Assembly (NCBI GenBank): GCA_021740845.1 | Contig: JAIOYZ010000013.1 | Location: 1 to 64,000, forward strand | From: Bacteroidia bacterium | Lineage (GTDB): Bacteria; Bacteroidota; Bacteroidia; UKL13-3 | Reading direction: 5' to 3' | DNA: 64,000 bases | In this document: in pieces, positions 25,893 to 34,971 of the stretch | How the letters are laid out: the number at the start of each line of letters is the position of its first letter | How positions within the stretch are numbered: the stretch's first letter is position 1 | The notes under the pieces: generated by a model | Database searches by the model: none | Seen by the model: the letters and a program-made list of their open reading frames with translations, nothing else | Told to the model about the DNA's origin: nothing | Position numbers and translations under genes: made by a program

Positions 25893-26651
25893 TTATTCCA
25901 ATATTTTTATGAATTCCAATTCTTTGTGGGCAAAACTTTTTATTTCGTCTTGAACCAAAAGATGCAATCTACCCTTTTTATCGATACCCATTATTTCTGC
26001 CTCAAAAGATTTTCCATTTTGTTGGAACAAAGCCAATTTTCCTTTTCCATAAAGGTTTTGGTGGTACAAATCCCAAAGCAAGTTATGTTGTTTGCCTTTC
26101 AATAAAGCGTAATAGTGGGTTAATTTCTCCAAAAGCTTCAATCGTGCAGGTTTTGGGTCGATCCAAGCGCCAGATATTACGGAAAGAGATTGGGCATTTG
26201 GGGCTTTAAACTGTTGCTGGTTTAGGTTCAAACCGATACCTACTATAGAAAAACGCATGCGGTGCCCTTGCAAAACATTTTCTATTAAAACACCTGCTAC
26301 CTTTTTGTTTTGAACGTAAATATCATTGGGCCATTTTATAAAAGCTGGTGTTTTAGAAAGTTCTTCTGCGGCGTCTCTTAGAGCTAAACTTACCATTACA
26401 TTTACCCAAATCTGCTCATCTGCCAATAAAAATTGTGGCTGAAGCAGGGTACTTAACAATAAATTTTCGCCTGGTTCCGACTCCCAAACATTGTTTTGCT
26501 GGCCGCGCCCTTTGGTTTGAAAATTGGTGTAAAGCACCGCCCCATCTGGCAATGCCTCTTGCGAATACAAAATTTTTAGGGCGTCGTTGGTAGAATTTGT
26601 TTCCTCCAAAAACACCGAATATTCGCCAATAATTATAGGTTGATGTGCCAA
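25893..26651 (-). CDS. birA: Biotin--[acetyl-CoA-carboxylase] ligase
   Basis: 252 aa, lacking the N-terminal helix-turn-helix of E. coli BirA, so a group I enzyme without repressor function. LEETNSTNDALKIL, TKGRGQQNNVWESEPGENLL (biotinyl-AMP loop) and FIKWPNDIYVQNKKVAGVLIE (catalytic Lys) are present. It biotinylates acyl-CoA carboxylases. It is divergent from rsfS across a 45-bp gap. Confidence 0.94.
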   Translation of the reverse strand: MAHQPIIIGEYSVFLEETNSTNDALKILYSQEALPDGAVLYTNFQTKGRGQQNNVWESEPGENLLLSTLLQPQFLLADEQIWVNVMVSLALRDAAEELSKTPAFIKWPNDIYVQNKKVAGVLIENVLQGHRMRFSIVGIGLNLNQQQFKAPNAQSLSVISGAWIDPKPARLKLLEKLTHYYALLKGKQHNLLWDLYHQNLYGKGKLALFQQNGKSFEAEIMGIDKKGRLHLLVQDEIKSFAHKELEFIKILE

Positions 26652-26696
26652 TTAAAAAAATGCTTATTTTGCGTCAAATTTACTGGTAGAATCTAG

Positions 26697-27269
26697 ATGG
26701 CAAAAACACCCGCGAAAAAAACCGCAAAAAAAGTTGCACCGAAGAAAAGTGTAGCAACAAAATCAACAGCTGTGAAGAAAACAGCTGTAAAAAAAACAGC
26801 AGCAAAAAAAGTTTCAGAAGAAACTGCGCCTAAAAAGGTGGCTGTAAAAAAAGCTGTGGCAAAAAAAGCCGTAGCAAAAACTACTTCAAAAAAGACTGTT
26901 GTTCCTAAAATAATGGATGCAGGCGAATTGCTTGCCCTTACTGTTGCTCAAGGCATGTACGAAAAAAAGGGCGACCAAATTCGTATTATGGACATGCGCA
27001 AAATACATAGCGCATCGGCAGATTTCTTTGTAATTTGTCATGCTTCTAGCGATAAAAAAGTAGAAGCTATTGCACAAAGTATTGAAGAAGAAGTAAAAAA
27101 ACGCTTGAATGAAAATCCACTTCACAGAGAAGGATTTGAGAACCTTGAATGGATTTTAATTGACTACTTCAACGTTGTTGCACATATTTTCCAGGAGGAA
27201 AAACGCAGCTTTTATGGTATTGAACAACTGTGGGGCGATGCCACAGATATAGAATTTAAAGGAAAATAG
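26697..27269 (+). CDS. rsfS: Ribosome silencing factor RsfS with a histone-H1-like basic tail
   Basis: 190 aa. Residues ~70-185 are a normal RsfS domain (ELLALTVAQGMYEKKGDQI, IRIMDMRKIHSASADFFVIC, WILIDYFNVVAHIFQEEKR, YGIEQLWGDA). RsfS binds ribosomal protein uL14 and blocks subunit joining in slow growth. The first ~68 residues are an unusual extension of AKK/VKKTA/PKK-type repeats, rich in Lys and Ala, resembling the C-terminal tail of histone H1 or bacterial HC1-like proteins. It would be disordered and bind RNA or DNA. The extension is in frame from the only suitable ATG. Confidence 0.92.
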   Translation: MAKTPAKKTAKKVAPKKSVATKSTAVKKTAVKKTAAKKVSEETAPKKVAVKKAVAKKAVAKTTSKKTVVPKIMDAGELLALTVAQGMYEKKGDQIRIMDMRKIHSASADFFVICHASSDKKVEAIAQSIEEEVKKRLNENPLHREGFENLEWILIDYFNVVAHIFQEEKRSFYGIEQLWGDATDIEFKGK

Positions 27270-27280
27270 TAATTGCTCAA

Positions 27281-28969
27281 TTGATGATTAGGAAACTCAT
27301 ACTCAGCATTGTTTCATTAGGATTGGTATATTCTGTCTTTGCTCAAGACGGAGATAAAGGCAAAAGTGATAAGGGAGAATTCTCTGGTAACTTTCAAACC
27401 ACCAACCAATTTTACGTAAAGGATAGCAGCATTGGCGCTACCACAACCCAGTATCAAAAGGAACTTTCTTCTACTGATGCTTGGCTATGGTTAAATTACA
27501 AAGTGAATGGCTATACCTTTAAAGTTCGTTTTGATTTGTTTAATAACTCTCCCCTCCTAAATCCACAAGAGGCTTATACCAAAAGTGGAATAGGAAATTA
27601 TAGCGTTTCAAAACAAATGGATAAAATGAACATAACGGTTGGGTATTTCTATGATCAATTTGCTAGTGGGATGGTTTTTAGGTCGTATGAAGATAGAAAT
27701 TTGGGTTTAGATTTTGCCATACAAGGTGCACATATTAGGTATACACCAACAGAAAATACAACTATAAAAGCATTTACGGGCTTGCAAAAGTTTAGGTTTG
27801 ATTTGCGCCCAGTGGTTATAAAAGGTGTAAACGCAGAACACCATTTTGATATAAACGACCATTTTAGTTTGGAACCAGGTGCAAGTATGGTTAATAGAAC
27901 AATTGACCAGCAAACCATGAATGTAATTGCTTCCACCATTAACAATTATGAATTAGAAAACCGGTTTTTTCCAAAGTACAATGTATTTGTTTACAATATT
28001 TACAATACTCTGCGCTACAAGAACTTTACATGGAATTTGGAATTGGCTCAAAAAACACCTGAAGCAATTATTAATCCCAATAACGATTTAATGGAATTGC
28101 ACAAAGGCAGGGTGATGTTAACTTCTCTTTCTTACTCTACCAAAGGTTTTGGCATAAACGCACAATACCGCTATATAGATAAATTTTCATTAAGAACCTC
28201 TCCTCTTGAAAACCAAAACTTGGGAATGATAGCCTACTTACCTTCCATTACTCGTCAAAATGTATATCGTTTATTGGCACGCTACAATGCCTTTACCCAA
28301 GAATGGGGCGAAAATGGTGTTCAAGTAGATGTGAGTTATAAACCAAAAGCTCTGAAAAAACATGGCACTCAGTTTAATTTCAATACCTCCATTTCAACAC
28401 CATTGGGTAGTTTTGAGGGCAAAACTGTAAATCCAATTAATTTTGAGGCCGACACCAATCGCTATTTCCGCGAATATTATTTTGAAGCTCAGCATAAATT
28501 TACCAAGAAATTTAAAATCTTATTGGGCTATCAAATTATCAATTATAACCAAAGATTGTTTGAAGCCAAACCGAGTGTACCTTATGTAATTGCTCACACC
28601 TATTTTGGAGAAGCTACCTATAAAATAAGACCTACAAAATCTTTGAGAATTGAATCACAGTATTTATCTACTAAAGAAGATTTGGGCAGTTTTGTTAATG
28701 GCTTAATAGAATTTAATATGGCTCCACATTACTCATTTAGTTTTGGAGACATGGTTAATATTAAGCCTGGTTATAGAAACGAACCTTTAGCGGGTACAGA
28801 TTTTAAAATTGTACATTATTGGAATGTTTTTGGAGCTTATACGTTTAAAAATACCAGATTTACTGCTGGTTATATTAGACAAGTAGAAGGTGTAAATTGT
28901 ACAGGTGGAGTTTGTAGGGTTGAACCTGCTTTTAGTGGGGTAAGGATAACTTTGACAAGTAATTTTTAA
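27281..28969 (+). CDS. DUF6029 outer-membrane protein
   Basis: 562 aa with a signal peptide ending near VYSVFAQ. FSGNFQTTNQFYVKDSSIGA, LNYKVNGYTFKVRFDLFNN, ITVGYFYDQFASGMVFRSYEDRNLG and IKAFTGLQKFRFDLRPVVIKG match DUF6029, a Bacteroidota family of predicted large beta-barrels with unknown role. The C-terminus VRITLTSNF ends in Phe, as in barrel proteins. A second ATG one codon later is equally possible. It precedes an Omp28-like lipoprotein gene by 21 bp, likely the same operon. Confidence 0.8.
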   Translation: MMIRKLILSIVSLGLVYSVFAQDGDKGKSDKGEFSGNFQTTNQFYVKDSSIGATTTQYQKELSSTDAWLWLNYKVNGYTFKVRFDLFNNSPLLNPQEAYTKSGIGNYSVSKQMDKMNITVGYFYDQFASGMVFRSYEDRNLGLDFAIQGAHIRYTPTENTTIKAFTGLQKFRFDLRPVVIKGVNAEHHFDINDHFSLEPGASMVNRTIDQQTMNVIASTINNYELENRFFPKYNVFVYNIYNTLRYKNFTWNLELAQKTPEAIINPNNDLMELHKGRVMLTSLSYSTKGFGINAQYRYIDKFSLRTSPLENQNLGMIAYLPSITRQNVYRLLARYNAFTQEWGENGVQVDVSYKPKALKKHGTQFNFNTSISTPLGSFEGKTVNPINFEADTNRYFREYYFEAQHKFTKKFKILLGYQIINYNQRLFEAKPSVPYVIAHTYFGEATYKIRPTKSLRIESQYLSTKEDLGSFVNGLIEFNMAPHYSFSFGDMVNIKPGYRNEPLAGTDFKIVHYWNVFGAYTFKNTRFTAGYIRQVEGVNCTGGVCRVEPAFSGVRITLTSNF

Positions 28970-28990
28970 CGATAAAAAAATTAGGACTAT

Positions 28991-29890
28991 ATGAAAAACA
29001 ATATTTTAGGTTTACTTGCTATTGCAATTGTTTTGGCTTTTTCTTCCTGTGAAGAAGAACCACCTTATATTAATTTCACTCCAGACAGCACTATTGGCGA
29101 CACCACCTATGTTTTGTTACCAGCACCAACGCCTCAGCCGAGAAATGTTTTAATAGAGGAATTTACCGGTGTAAGGTGCCCAAATTGTCCTAAGGCACAA
29201 ATTGAAGCCAAAACTATTTCTGATAATAATCCTGGTCGCATAAATGTTGTTACCATTCATCCATTAAATAAGTTAAATGCTTTAACCAGACCTTTTAATG
29301 TTGCAGGTGGTGATGAGCATACTAGTGCTTTTGATTTTAGAACAGATGCTGGTGCTCAAATTTTTGAAATGGTTGGAATTTCAAGTGCACTTCCAATTGG
29401 CAATGTAAATAGAAAACTATTCAATGGTGAATCGGTAAGAAATATTGATTACCAAAAATGGAATGCATATGTGAGCACCGAATTAAATGAAAGTACTCCT
29501 GTAAATATTAATATAAGTGCAAAGAATTTGGCAGACTCAATTGAAATTGAATTAACTTTAACCTATACACAAGTTATTGCCGATTCAAATTTTGTTACTG
29601 TTGCAATTATTGAAGGTGAAATGGAAGATGTGCAAGAGAGTAGAGATGCAAATGGCAACACCATTTATGTAGAAAATTACATTCATAACCATGTATTAAG
29701 AGCTGTTGTTACTGGTTATTATGGTGATTTACTAAATGCCACTTACGAGCCAGGCAGAGTGTTCTATAAGAAATATAGAATTAAACGCGATGCAAAATGG
29801 AATGCTCAAAACCTTGATGTAATAGCATTTGTACATTTAAATACCACCAAGAAAAATGTATTGCATTCAAAAGAAGTTAAGGTTAACTAA
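28991..29890 (+). CDS. Omp28-like lipoprotein with thioredoxin-type CxxC
   Basis: 299 aa. LAIAIVLAFSSCEEEPP is a lipoprotein signal with the lipidated Cys near residue 20, followed by acidic residues typical of surface export in Bacteroidota. LIEEFTGVRCPNCPKAQIEAK carries the CxxC within a thioredoxin-like fold, then the Omp28 region (VVTIHPLNKLN..., DFRTDAGAQIFEMVG). The C-terminal half is an immunoglobulin-like beta domain. The specific substrate is unknown. The following gene begins inside its 3' end. Confidence 0.82.
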   Translation: MKNNILGLLAIAIVLAFSSCEEEPPYINFTPDSTIGDTTYVLLPAPTPQPRNVLIEEFTGVRCPNCPKAQIEAKTISDNNPGRINVVTIHPLNKLNALTRPFNVAGGDEHTSAFDFRTDAGAQIFEMVGISSALPIGNVNRKLFNGESVRNIDYQKWNAYVSTELNESTPVNINISAKNLADSIEIELTLTYTQVIADSNFVTVAIIEGEMEDVQESRDANGNTIYVENYIHNHVLRAVVTGYYGDLLNATYEPGRVFYKKYRIKRDAKWNAQNLDVIAFVHLNTTKKNVLHSKEVKVN

Positions 29891-30488
29891 GGCTTTACTA
29901 ATAGGGATTTTCTTTTTTGTTTCCTGCGGCCCAAAGGTGGATGAGGCTTATAGGCAAGCCCTTTCTGCAGAGCGCATGGAGATGAATGAACATTTTTTTA
30001 ATCCAGCAGAAAGTCCATTGGACAGCGCTTATTTTCCCGATTTTAAAGGTTTAAAATTCTTTCCTATTAACGAAGATTACAAAGTAAATGCTACTTTAAC
30101 TTTGTTAGACAATTCAGCCATTTTTGATTTACCACATTCTCACGATAGGACAAGACCTTATAAAAACTATGCTAAAATTAGTTTTGAACTCAAAGGAAAA
30201 AACTATGAATTAATGGTTTTAGAACAAGCAGAAAAAAAGCCGGGTAACGAAAACTATTTATTGCTTCCATTTACAGACGAAACCAATGATAAAACTACCT
30301 ACGGCGCAGGCAGATATATCGATTTAGAAAAAGGCGAATCCAAAGAAATTATCCTTGATTTCAACAAAGCGTATAATCCCTATTGTGCATACAATAGTAA
30401 ATATACTTGTCCCATTCCACCCAAAGAAAACCGCCTTCCCATTGCAATAGAGGCAGGTGTAAAATATGAGCCTTTGGGTTTGCATTAA
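29856..30488 (+). CDS. DUF1684 lipoprotein
   Basis: 210 aa. LLIGIFFFVSCGPKVDEAYR is a lipoprotein signal; the ATG at 29856 lies 35 bp inside the upstream gene, but no later ATG would keep the signal. YFPDFKGLKFFPINEDYKVNATL, SFELKGKNYELMVLEQAEK, YLLLPFTDETNDKTTYGAGRYIDL and DFNKAYNPYCAYNSKYTCPIPPKENRLPI are all classic DUF1684 segments. The final PPxENRLPI motif is the family hallmark. The function is unknown. Confidence 0.85.
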   Translation: MYCIQKKLRLTKALLIGIFFFVSCGPKVDEAYRQALSAERMEMNEHFFNPAESPLDSAYFPDFKGLKFFPINEDYKVNATLTLLDNSAIFDLPHSHDRTRPYKNYAKISFELKGKNYELMVLEQAEKKPGNENYLLLPFTDETNDKTTYGAGRYIDLEKGESKEIILDFNKAYNPYCAYNSKYTCPIPPKENRLPIAIEAGVKYEPLGLH

Positions 30489-30496
30489 TTATATTT

Positions 30497-30506
30497 GGTT
30501 CGAACC
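30497..30506 (+). repeat. Perfectly palindromic GGTTCGAACC motif copy
   Basis: Lies in the 33-bp gap between the DUF1684 gene and the hydrolase gene. It is the fully symmetric version of the motif (GGTTCGAACC), flanked by TTT and AAA. Confidence 0.8.
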
Positions 30507-30521
30507 AAACCTATTTTACCC

Positions 30522-31550
30522 ATGATTAGAAATTTAAAAGCCCACTTTGTACTTTTTTGTTTAGGCATTTGCTTTCAAAATTTACAAGCACAGTTTAGGT
30601 TTGAACCCGATGTTTTGGGTTACCCTTTTGAACAACTAAAAATAAATCAAGGTAAAGATTACGAAGGAGAGGTTTCTTGCACTCTGGTTCATTACCAAGA
30701 ACAAACACAAAACCTTCCTGCTGTTTTGTATATTCATGGCTTCAACGATTATTTCTTCCAAAAAGAAATGGCAGAGAAATTTCATTTGCATGGTATTGCA
30801 TTTTACGCCCTCGACTTTAGGAAATACGGTAGATCTTGGCAAGCACACCAAAAATTAAACAATATTAGAGACTTGGCAGAATACGATGCCGATATAGATA
30901 CGGCATTGGCAATTATTAAAGCATTAGGACATGGAAAAATACTCCTCCTTGGCCATTCAACTGGTGGCTTAATTGCAACTTTGTATGCTGCCAAAAACCA
31001 AGGTAGCAAAAAGTATGATGCATTGGCTTGTAATAGTCCGTTTTACGATTATAATATTGGATTTTTCTTAAAGAAATTAGGCGTTCCAATTTTATCTGCC
31101 ATAGGTAAAAACCACCCAGATAAACTTTTTAAAGCTGGCATTCCGGCAGAGTATGGTGAGAGTTTGTACAAAGGCGCCCATGGAGAATGGGAGTACAATT
31201 TATCTTGGAAACCACACTCGCCACCTGATGTAAATTTAGGTTGGATACGAGCCATACATAAAGGTCATAAAGCAGTGAACAAAGGCTTAAAATTTGACAA
31301 ACCCGTTTTGGTTATGCGTGCATCCAAATCTATTTATGAAAAGGAATGGAGTGAGAAAATGTTTACGGGCGATGCGGTGCTAGATGTTAAAGATATTGCC
31401 AAAGGTTACAAAAAAATGGATGCAGTTAAAATTGAATTGGTATTTGAAAACGCCATCCATGATTTGGTGCTATCTAAAAAAGCTACTCGAGAAAAGGTAT
31501 ACGAAGATTTATTTATTTGGTGCGAGAAGTACTTTTTGTACAACCAATAA
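30522..31550 (+). CDS. Secreted alpha/beta hydrolase (monoacylglycerol-lipase/S33-like)
   Basis: 342 aa from ATG at 30522, which gives the signal peptide MIRNLKAHFVLFCLGICFQN ending LQAQ. A longer frame from TTG at 30495 would start inside a GGTTCGAACC motif and is less likely. AVLYIHGFNDYF is the oxyanion region. ILLLGHSTGGLIATLYA carries an intact nucleophile Ser. VLVMRASKSIYEKEWS and IHDLVLS provide the acid loop and the His. The usual role of such enzymes is hydrolysis of glycerides or esters in the envelope. It is convergent with the LysE gene. Confidence 0.85.
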   Translation: MIRNLKAHFVLFCLGICFQNLQAQFRFEPDVLGYPFEQLKINQGKDYEGEVSCTLVHYQEQTQNLPAVLYIHGFNDYFFQKEMAEKFHLHGIAFYALDFRKYGRSWQAHQKLNNIRDLAEYDADIDTALAIIKALGHGKILLLGHSTGGLIATLYAAKNQGSKKYDALACNSPFYDYNIGFFLKKLGVPILSAIGKNHPDKLFKAGIPAEYGESLYKGAHGEWEYNLSWKPHSPPDVNLGWIRAIHKGHKAVNKGLKFDKPVLVMRASKSIYEKEWSEKMFTGDAVLDVKDIAKGYKKMDAVKIELVFENAIHDLVLSKKATREKVYEDLFIWCEKYFLYNQ

Positions 31551-32174
31551 CTAAAGCAACTTCAACAGCAATTGGATCAAACCTAAACTAACTAAAACTA
31601 CTCCAATAACTTTATTGCCATGTTTGCGTAGCACTTGAATAAAGGGACCTTCTACGTGTTTTTGAACCAGTTTTAAAAGAATATAATGCAGCGTAAAAGC
31701 ACCTGCAAATGTTCCAGCAGAAAAGGCCAACATAGTAAAACGGTTAAACAATTCTTCTGAAATTCCTTGCAAGCGCACCCAAGCCAATACGGCTGTCCAA
31801 AATAAAATGAGCTGTGGGTTGAGCGACGCCAAAATAAAACCGAATACAAAACCATTGGCACTTTGCAATTTTCTCCCTTCGTTTTCTACTTGTTTGCTTC
31901 TAAAAATAAACACCCCTGCCAAAATAAAAAGCAAAGCAATAACATAAGAAAAAGATTGAATTTGCTCGGTATACGGCAATATTTGTGCGGAGGCAACCCA
32001 TGCAACTAAAGAGAAAATAAACTCTGGAGTTGAGCCGCCCAATGCAATAAACAATGCAAATTTATAGCGCTCCTGTATGGCAGCGTTTAACACACCTAAG
32101 TTAACCGGACCAGGTTGCAAAGACCCCGCAAAACTTATAAAGGCAGCGAACAAAAAGAAATAAAGTATACTCAT
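31551..32174 (-). CDS. LysE/RhtB-family exporter
   Basis: 207 aa from MSILYFFLFAAFISFAGSLQ; the open frame reaches 13 codons further, into the upstream gene, but this ATG gives a proper first membrane segment. PGPVNLGVLNAAIQER is the LysE signature after TM1. About six hydrophobic segments follow. Members export amino acids or related small molecules. It ends exactly next to the convergent hydrolase gene and starts 3 bp after the ATP-grasp stop. Confidence 0.82.
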   Translation of the reverse strand: MSILYFFLFAAFISFAGSLQPGPVNLGVLNAAIQERYKFALFIALGGSTPEFIFSLVAWVASAQILPYTEQIQSFSYVIALLFILAGVFIFRSKQVENEGRKLQSANGFVFGFILASLNPQLILFWTAVLAWVRLQGISEELFNRFTMLAFSAGTFAGAFTLHYILLKLVQKHVEGPFIQVLRKHGNKVIGVVLVSLGLIQLLLKLL

Positions 32175-32176
32175 TT

Positions 32177-33214
32177 TTAAACTTGTTTGATGGCAGCAAC
32201 AAAACTTTTCCAAGTCATAAACTTAGCTCCATTTTGTTGGTGTTGTTTGGCAATTTGATAAATTAATTGCAGGTGTGTAAATAAAGCTTTGTAGGCTTGA
32301 ACCAAAGAAAATTGAGGCTGATAAATATGGCCTGGCTCTGAAGTAATGCCGTTTAGTTCTAGGATGCGAATATTTTTCCCTTTCTTAAAATCTTCAAGAG
32401 AACTTACCTTTAAATCGAATCTACCGATATCGAAGCCAGAAATTTGTTGGCTGATTGATTTAAAAACTGCCTCCACTTCTGGGGTAATTAAATGTCTGGC
32501 ATCTAAAAAAACAGTGCCTCTGCAATGGTTGCCAATAGGCTCCAAAACTACTATTTCGTCTTTAGGTAAAACTACTTGTAAGGTAGTTTCAAACTTTTTA
32601 AGCAAATAGCTTAACTCCAACTGCGCCCTAGGTTCAGACCGAATTAAACTCTCTATTTTACTTGAGCCATTGCCCTTTATTTGGAGAAAATGTTTTTGAA
32701 CAATAGAGGTAATTCCTTTTTTAGAACCATCCGGAAATTGGTAATAAAGAACACCTAATTCAATTGGAAATTGCACAAACTCTTGGGCAATTTTTTTCCC
32801 TGGGTAGGCAGCAAAATAATTTCTCAACTCTTGTTCGTTGTTTATCTTTTCTACCTCTTTGCCGCGTTCGCCAATATCTGGTTTGAGAATAAGTGGAAAG
32901 GAAATTTGTGCCTTTGCCAAATTAACCAAAGCCATTTGTGCTTCTACATCTTCCTCTATTATTAAGGTTCTGGGCAAGAATTCACTAGGAATTTGATATA
33001 AAATTTCTGATTTACTTTCACCCTTAATGCCACCTAAAAATATGCCTGGGTTAGCTAAGGTAAAAAACGTGGCCGACCTTGATTTTAAAGCTAAATAAGC
33101 GAGGTAAACTAATACAGGAATATAGAAAACTTTGGCGGGCCAAAACTCAAAATAAACAATTTTCTGAAGCCAAAAAGGTAAAGATGAAACGGGAATCTCT
33201 TTTTGAAAACTCAT
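32177..33214 (-). CDS. ATP-grasp protein (D-Ala-D-Ala ligase-like)
   Basis: 345 aa. The N-terminus has a membrane-proximal hydrophobic part (FWPAKVFYIPVLVYLAYLAL). The ATP-grasp core shows ISFPLILKPDIGERGKEVEKI (ATP-binding Lys and Gly-rich loop), KKIAQEFVQFPIELGVLYY, and FDIGRFDLKVSS with ILELNGITSEPGHIYQP, the Mg-binding Glu/Asn pair. These proteins make carboxylate-amine bonds; the substrate cannot be told. Its start overlaps the NRDE stop by 4 bp. Confidence 0.78.
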   Translation of the reverse strand: MSFQKEIPVSSLPFWLQKIVYFEFWPAKVFYIPVLVYLAYLALKSRSATFFTLANPGIFLGGIKGESKSEILYQIPSEFLPRTLIIEEDVEAQMALVNLAKAQISFPLILKPDIGERGKEVEKINNEQELRNYFAAYPGKKIAQEFVQFPIELGVLYYQFPDGSKKGITSIVQKHFLQIKGNGSSKIESLIRSEPRAQLELSYLLKKFETTLQVVLPKDEIVVLEPIGNHCRGTVFLDARHLITPEVEAVFKSISQQISGFDIGRFDLKVSSLEDFKKGKNIRILELNGITSEPGHIYQPQFSLVQAYKALFTHLQLIYQIAKQHQQNGAKFMTWKSFVAAIKQV

Positions 33215-33936
33215 GCGTGAACTTTACTTTTTAATGCAATAGTAGAAATTTGTTCTGTTAACAAATCTTCGTGGTGAAAATTAACATCGGTTCCAGTATG
33301 GTCGATACAACTGATACTAATGGTTTGCAAACCATTGTTGCGGTTCATTTTTAGAGAGATTTTCTCATCGCCATTTCCACCAAAATGATGAAAGTGCAAC
33401 ATATCTTTCACCTCTGGTTCTGGCACTAAATCAAGGTATTGTTTGAACCAATTTTGTCTTTCTAAAACTACCTCGGGATCATACAAAGTTGCAGACGACC
33501 AAATATGAGGAACTGTTGGGTCGAGTGATTTGCGATGTAATTTTGTTCCATCCCAACGCATTTCATTGATAACCCTTTGCTCACAAACTACTACTAATGT
33601 AAAAGGTTCTATACCTTTAAAATCATATAAATCGGCAAAGAGATCTACATCGTTGAAATCGAAAAAATCGAGCAAAACCAAACCCCTACTTCTTCTATAT
33701 GGAGGCTCTGGAAAATGCCTAACAAATGCTCCATTTAAAAGGCACAAAGTATATCCATTATCAGAGGCGGCTAACCAAGTACCTCCAGCCTCCCCATCTT
33801 TAGGATATAAAACTTGAACCTTTCCATGATTGTATACTTCTGGAAGCAAAGCTTGCTTCCTGCTTACTTTTTCATCGCGATTAGAGCTCAAAAGAAAGCC
33901 ACCATACTTTTTGGGTATATAGCTAAGCGTGCACAT
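33211..33936 (-). CDS. NRDE (TANGO2-like) family protein
   Basis: 241 aa starting MCTLSYIPKKYGGFLLSSNRDEK, with the NRDE motif and the Cys at position 2. EAGGTWLAASDNGYTLCLLNG is the second conserved block. The family is related to Ntn-hydrolases and to eukaryotic TANGO2; its biochemical role is not settled. It overlaps the DinB-like gene by 14 bp and the ATP-grasp gene by 4 bp, so the three form one tight operon. Confidence 0.88.
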   Translation of the reverse strand: MCTLSYIPKKYGGFLLSSNRDEKVSRKQALLPEVYNHGKVQVLYPKDGEAGGTWLAASDNGYTLCLLNGAFVRHFPEPPYRRSRGLVLLDFFDFNDVDLFADLYDFKGIEPFTLVVVCEQRVINEMRWDGTKLHRKSLDPTVPHIWSSATLYDPEVVLERQNWFKQYLDLVPEPEVKDMLHFHHFGGNGDEKISLKMNRNNGLQTISISCIDHTGTDVNFHHEDLLTEQISTIALKSKVHA

Positions 33937-34435
33937 TTTCCTTCAAGAATTTTTGGGTTGAAAAGGCCACTCCAAAATTTTCTGGCAATTGAACATAAGC
34001 AAAATAATGCTTCATACAAATTTGCAAAATGGCCATATGATGAATGGCATGCTCAATATTATAAGCTAATTCTCTACCCAAGGTAGTATTTAAATTAACA
34101 TCGGCATGCGCTCCATAATTACCAGATAAAATTAGGTTTTTATCATTTGAAATTAACTCCAATTTCTTGCATAAATCTTCTACAAAAGAGTTTGAAAAAG
34201 CAATATCCTCTTCAATCAATAAACTACGCTTTCTGGCATCGTAATTTACCCTATCGTTTTCTACGCCTTGCAACATTTCGTAGAACAATTCATAAACATG
34301 ACGAACATGTTTGCCAATGGTATTTCCGCTAAGCAAGGGCAAAGGTTCCGAATAATGATCGGCATTTAATTGTTGACTCATTTGGGCAATCTGACCCAAA
34401 AGTTGAATTGAGATATTTGCTAATTTGGCAACCAT
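33923..34435 (-). CDS. DinB-family protein
   Basis: 170 aa. HADVNLNTTLGRELAYNIEHAIHHMAILQIC carries the closely spaced His residues of the DinB four-helix metal site, with GKHVRHVYELFYEML earlier. Such proteins are metal-dependent enzymes, often bacillithiol or mycothiol transferases or hydrolases; the substrate here is unknown. The gene starts 2 bp after the YceI stop. Confidence 0.82.
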   Translation of the reverse strand: MVAKLANISIQLLGQIAQMSQQLNADHYSEPLPLLSGNTIGKHVRHVYELFYEMLQGVENDRVNYDARKRSLLIEEDIAFSNSFVEDLCKKLELISNDKNLILSGNYGAHADVNLNTTLGRELAYNIEHAIHHMAILQICMKHYFAYVQLPENFGVAFSTQKFLKENVHA

Positions 34436-34437
34436 TC

Positions 34438-34971
34438 CTAATTTAATTTTACTTCTATTGTTATTTTTACTTCATCGCCCATAACTAGGCTTTTTCCTCC
34501 AATACCATAATCCAATCGGTTCAATACAAAAGACCCAGTTAGCATCTCTGTTTGGCCTTGCTTTGTATAGGTAAAAGGAATTACCACATCTTTACTCACC
34601 CCTTTTAAACTAAGAACAAAATACCCTTTATAACCTGTTTCTGTAATGCCAAAAAATTTTGAAACCATTTTAATCTCTGGGAACATTTCAGCATCAAAAT
34701 ATTCCTTTTTCTTGAGGTGTTTATCGCGCAAATCGGAGCCAGTTTTTAATGCGTTTACATTAACAGAAACAGCCATTTTAGCCTGCTTTGCAGTTTCTGG
34801 CTTAAACTGAATACTTCCTTTTACATCGCCTAAACTTCCCTCAACCAAAAGGCCAGCATTTTTTATACTAAACCTCACTTCCGACTCACTAATTTGTTGC
34901 TGGCTTTGCGCCCACATAAAATTAGAGACACTCAAAAATAATAGAAATCCAATTAAATTTCTCATATTCAA
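34438..34971 (-). CDS. YceI-family lipid-binding protein
   Basis: 177 aa with a signal peptide (MRNLIGFLLFLSVSNFMWAQ). SEVRFSIKNAGLLVEGSLGDVKGSIQF, GSDLRDKHLKKKEYFDAEMFPEIKM, and FTYTKQGQTEMLTGSFVLNRLDYGIG are the YceI lipocalin-like barrel. YceI proteins bind polyprenoid or amide lipids in the periplasm. Its ATG overlaps the upstream barrel gene stop by 4 bp. Confidence 0.9.
   Translation of the reverse strand: MNMRNLIGFLLFLSVSNFMWAQSQQQISESEVRFSIKNAGLLVEGSLGDVKGSIQFKPETAKQAKMAVSVNVNALKTGSDLRDKHLKKKEYFDAEMFPEIKMVSKFFGITETGYKGYFVLSLKGVSKDVVIPFTYTKQGQTEMLTGSFVLNRLDYGIGGKSLVMGDEVKITIEVKLN

Noticed and set aside
30495-30521. TTG start for the secreted hydrolase inside the GGTTCGAACC motif
   Set aside because: The ATG at 30522 gives a clean signal peptide; the extension would place charged residues before it.
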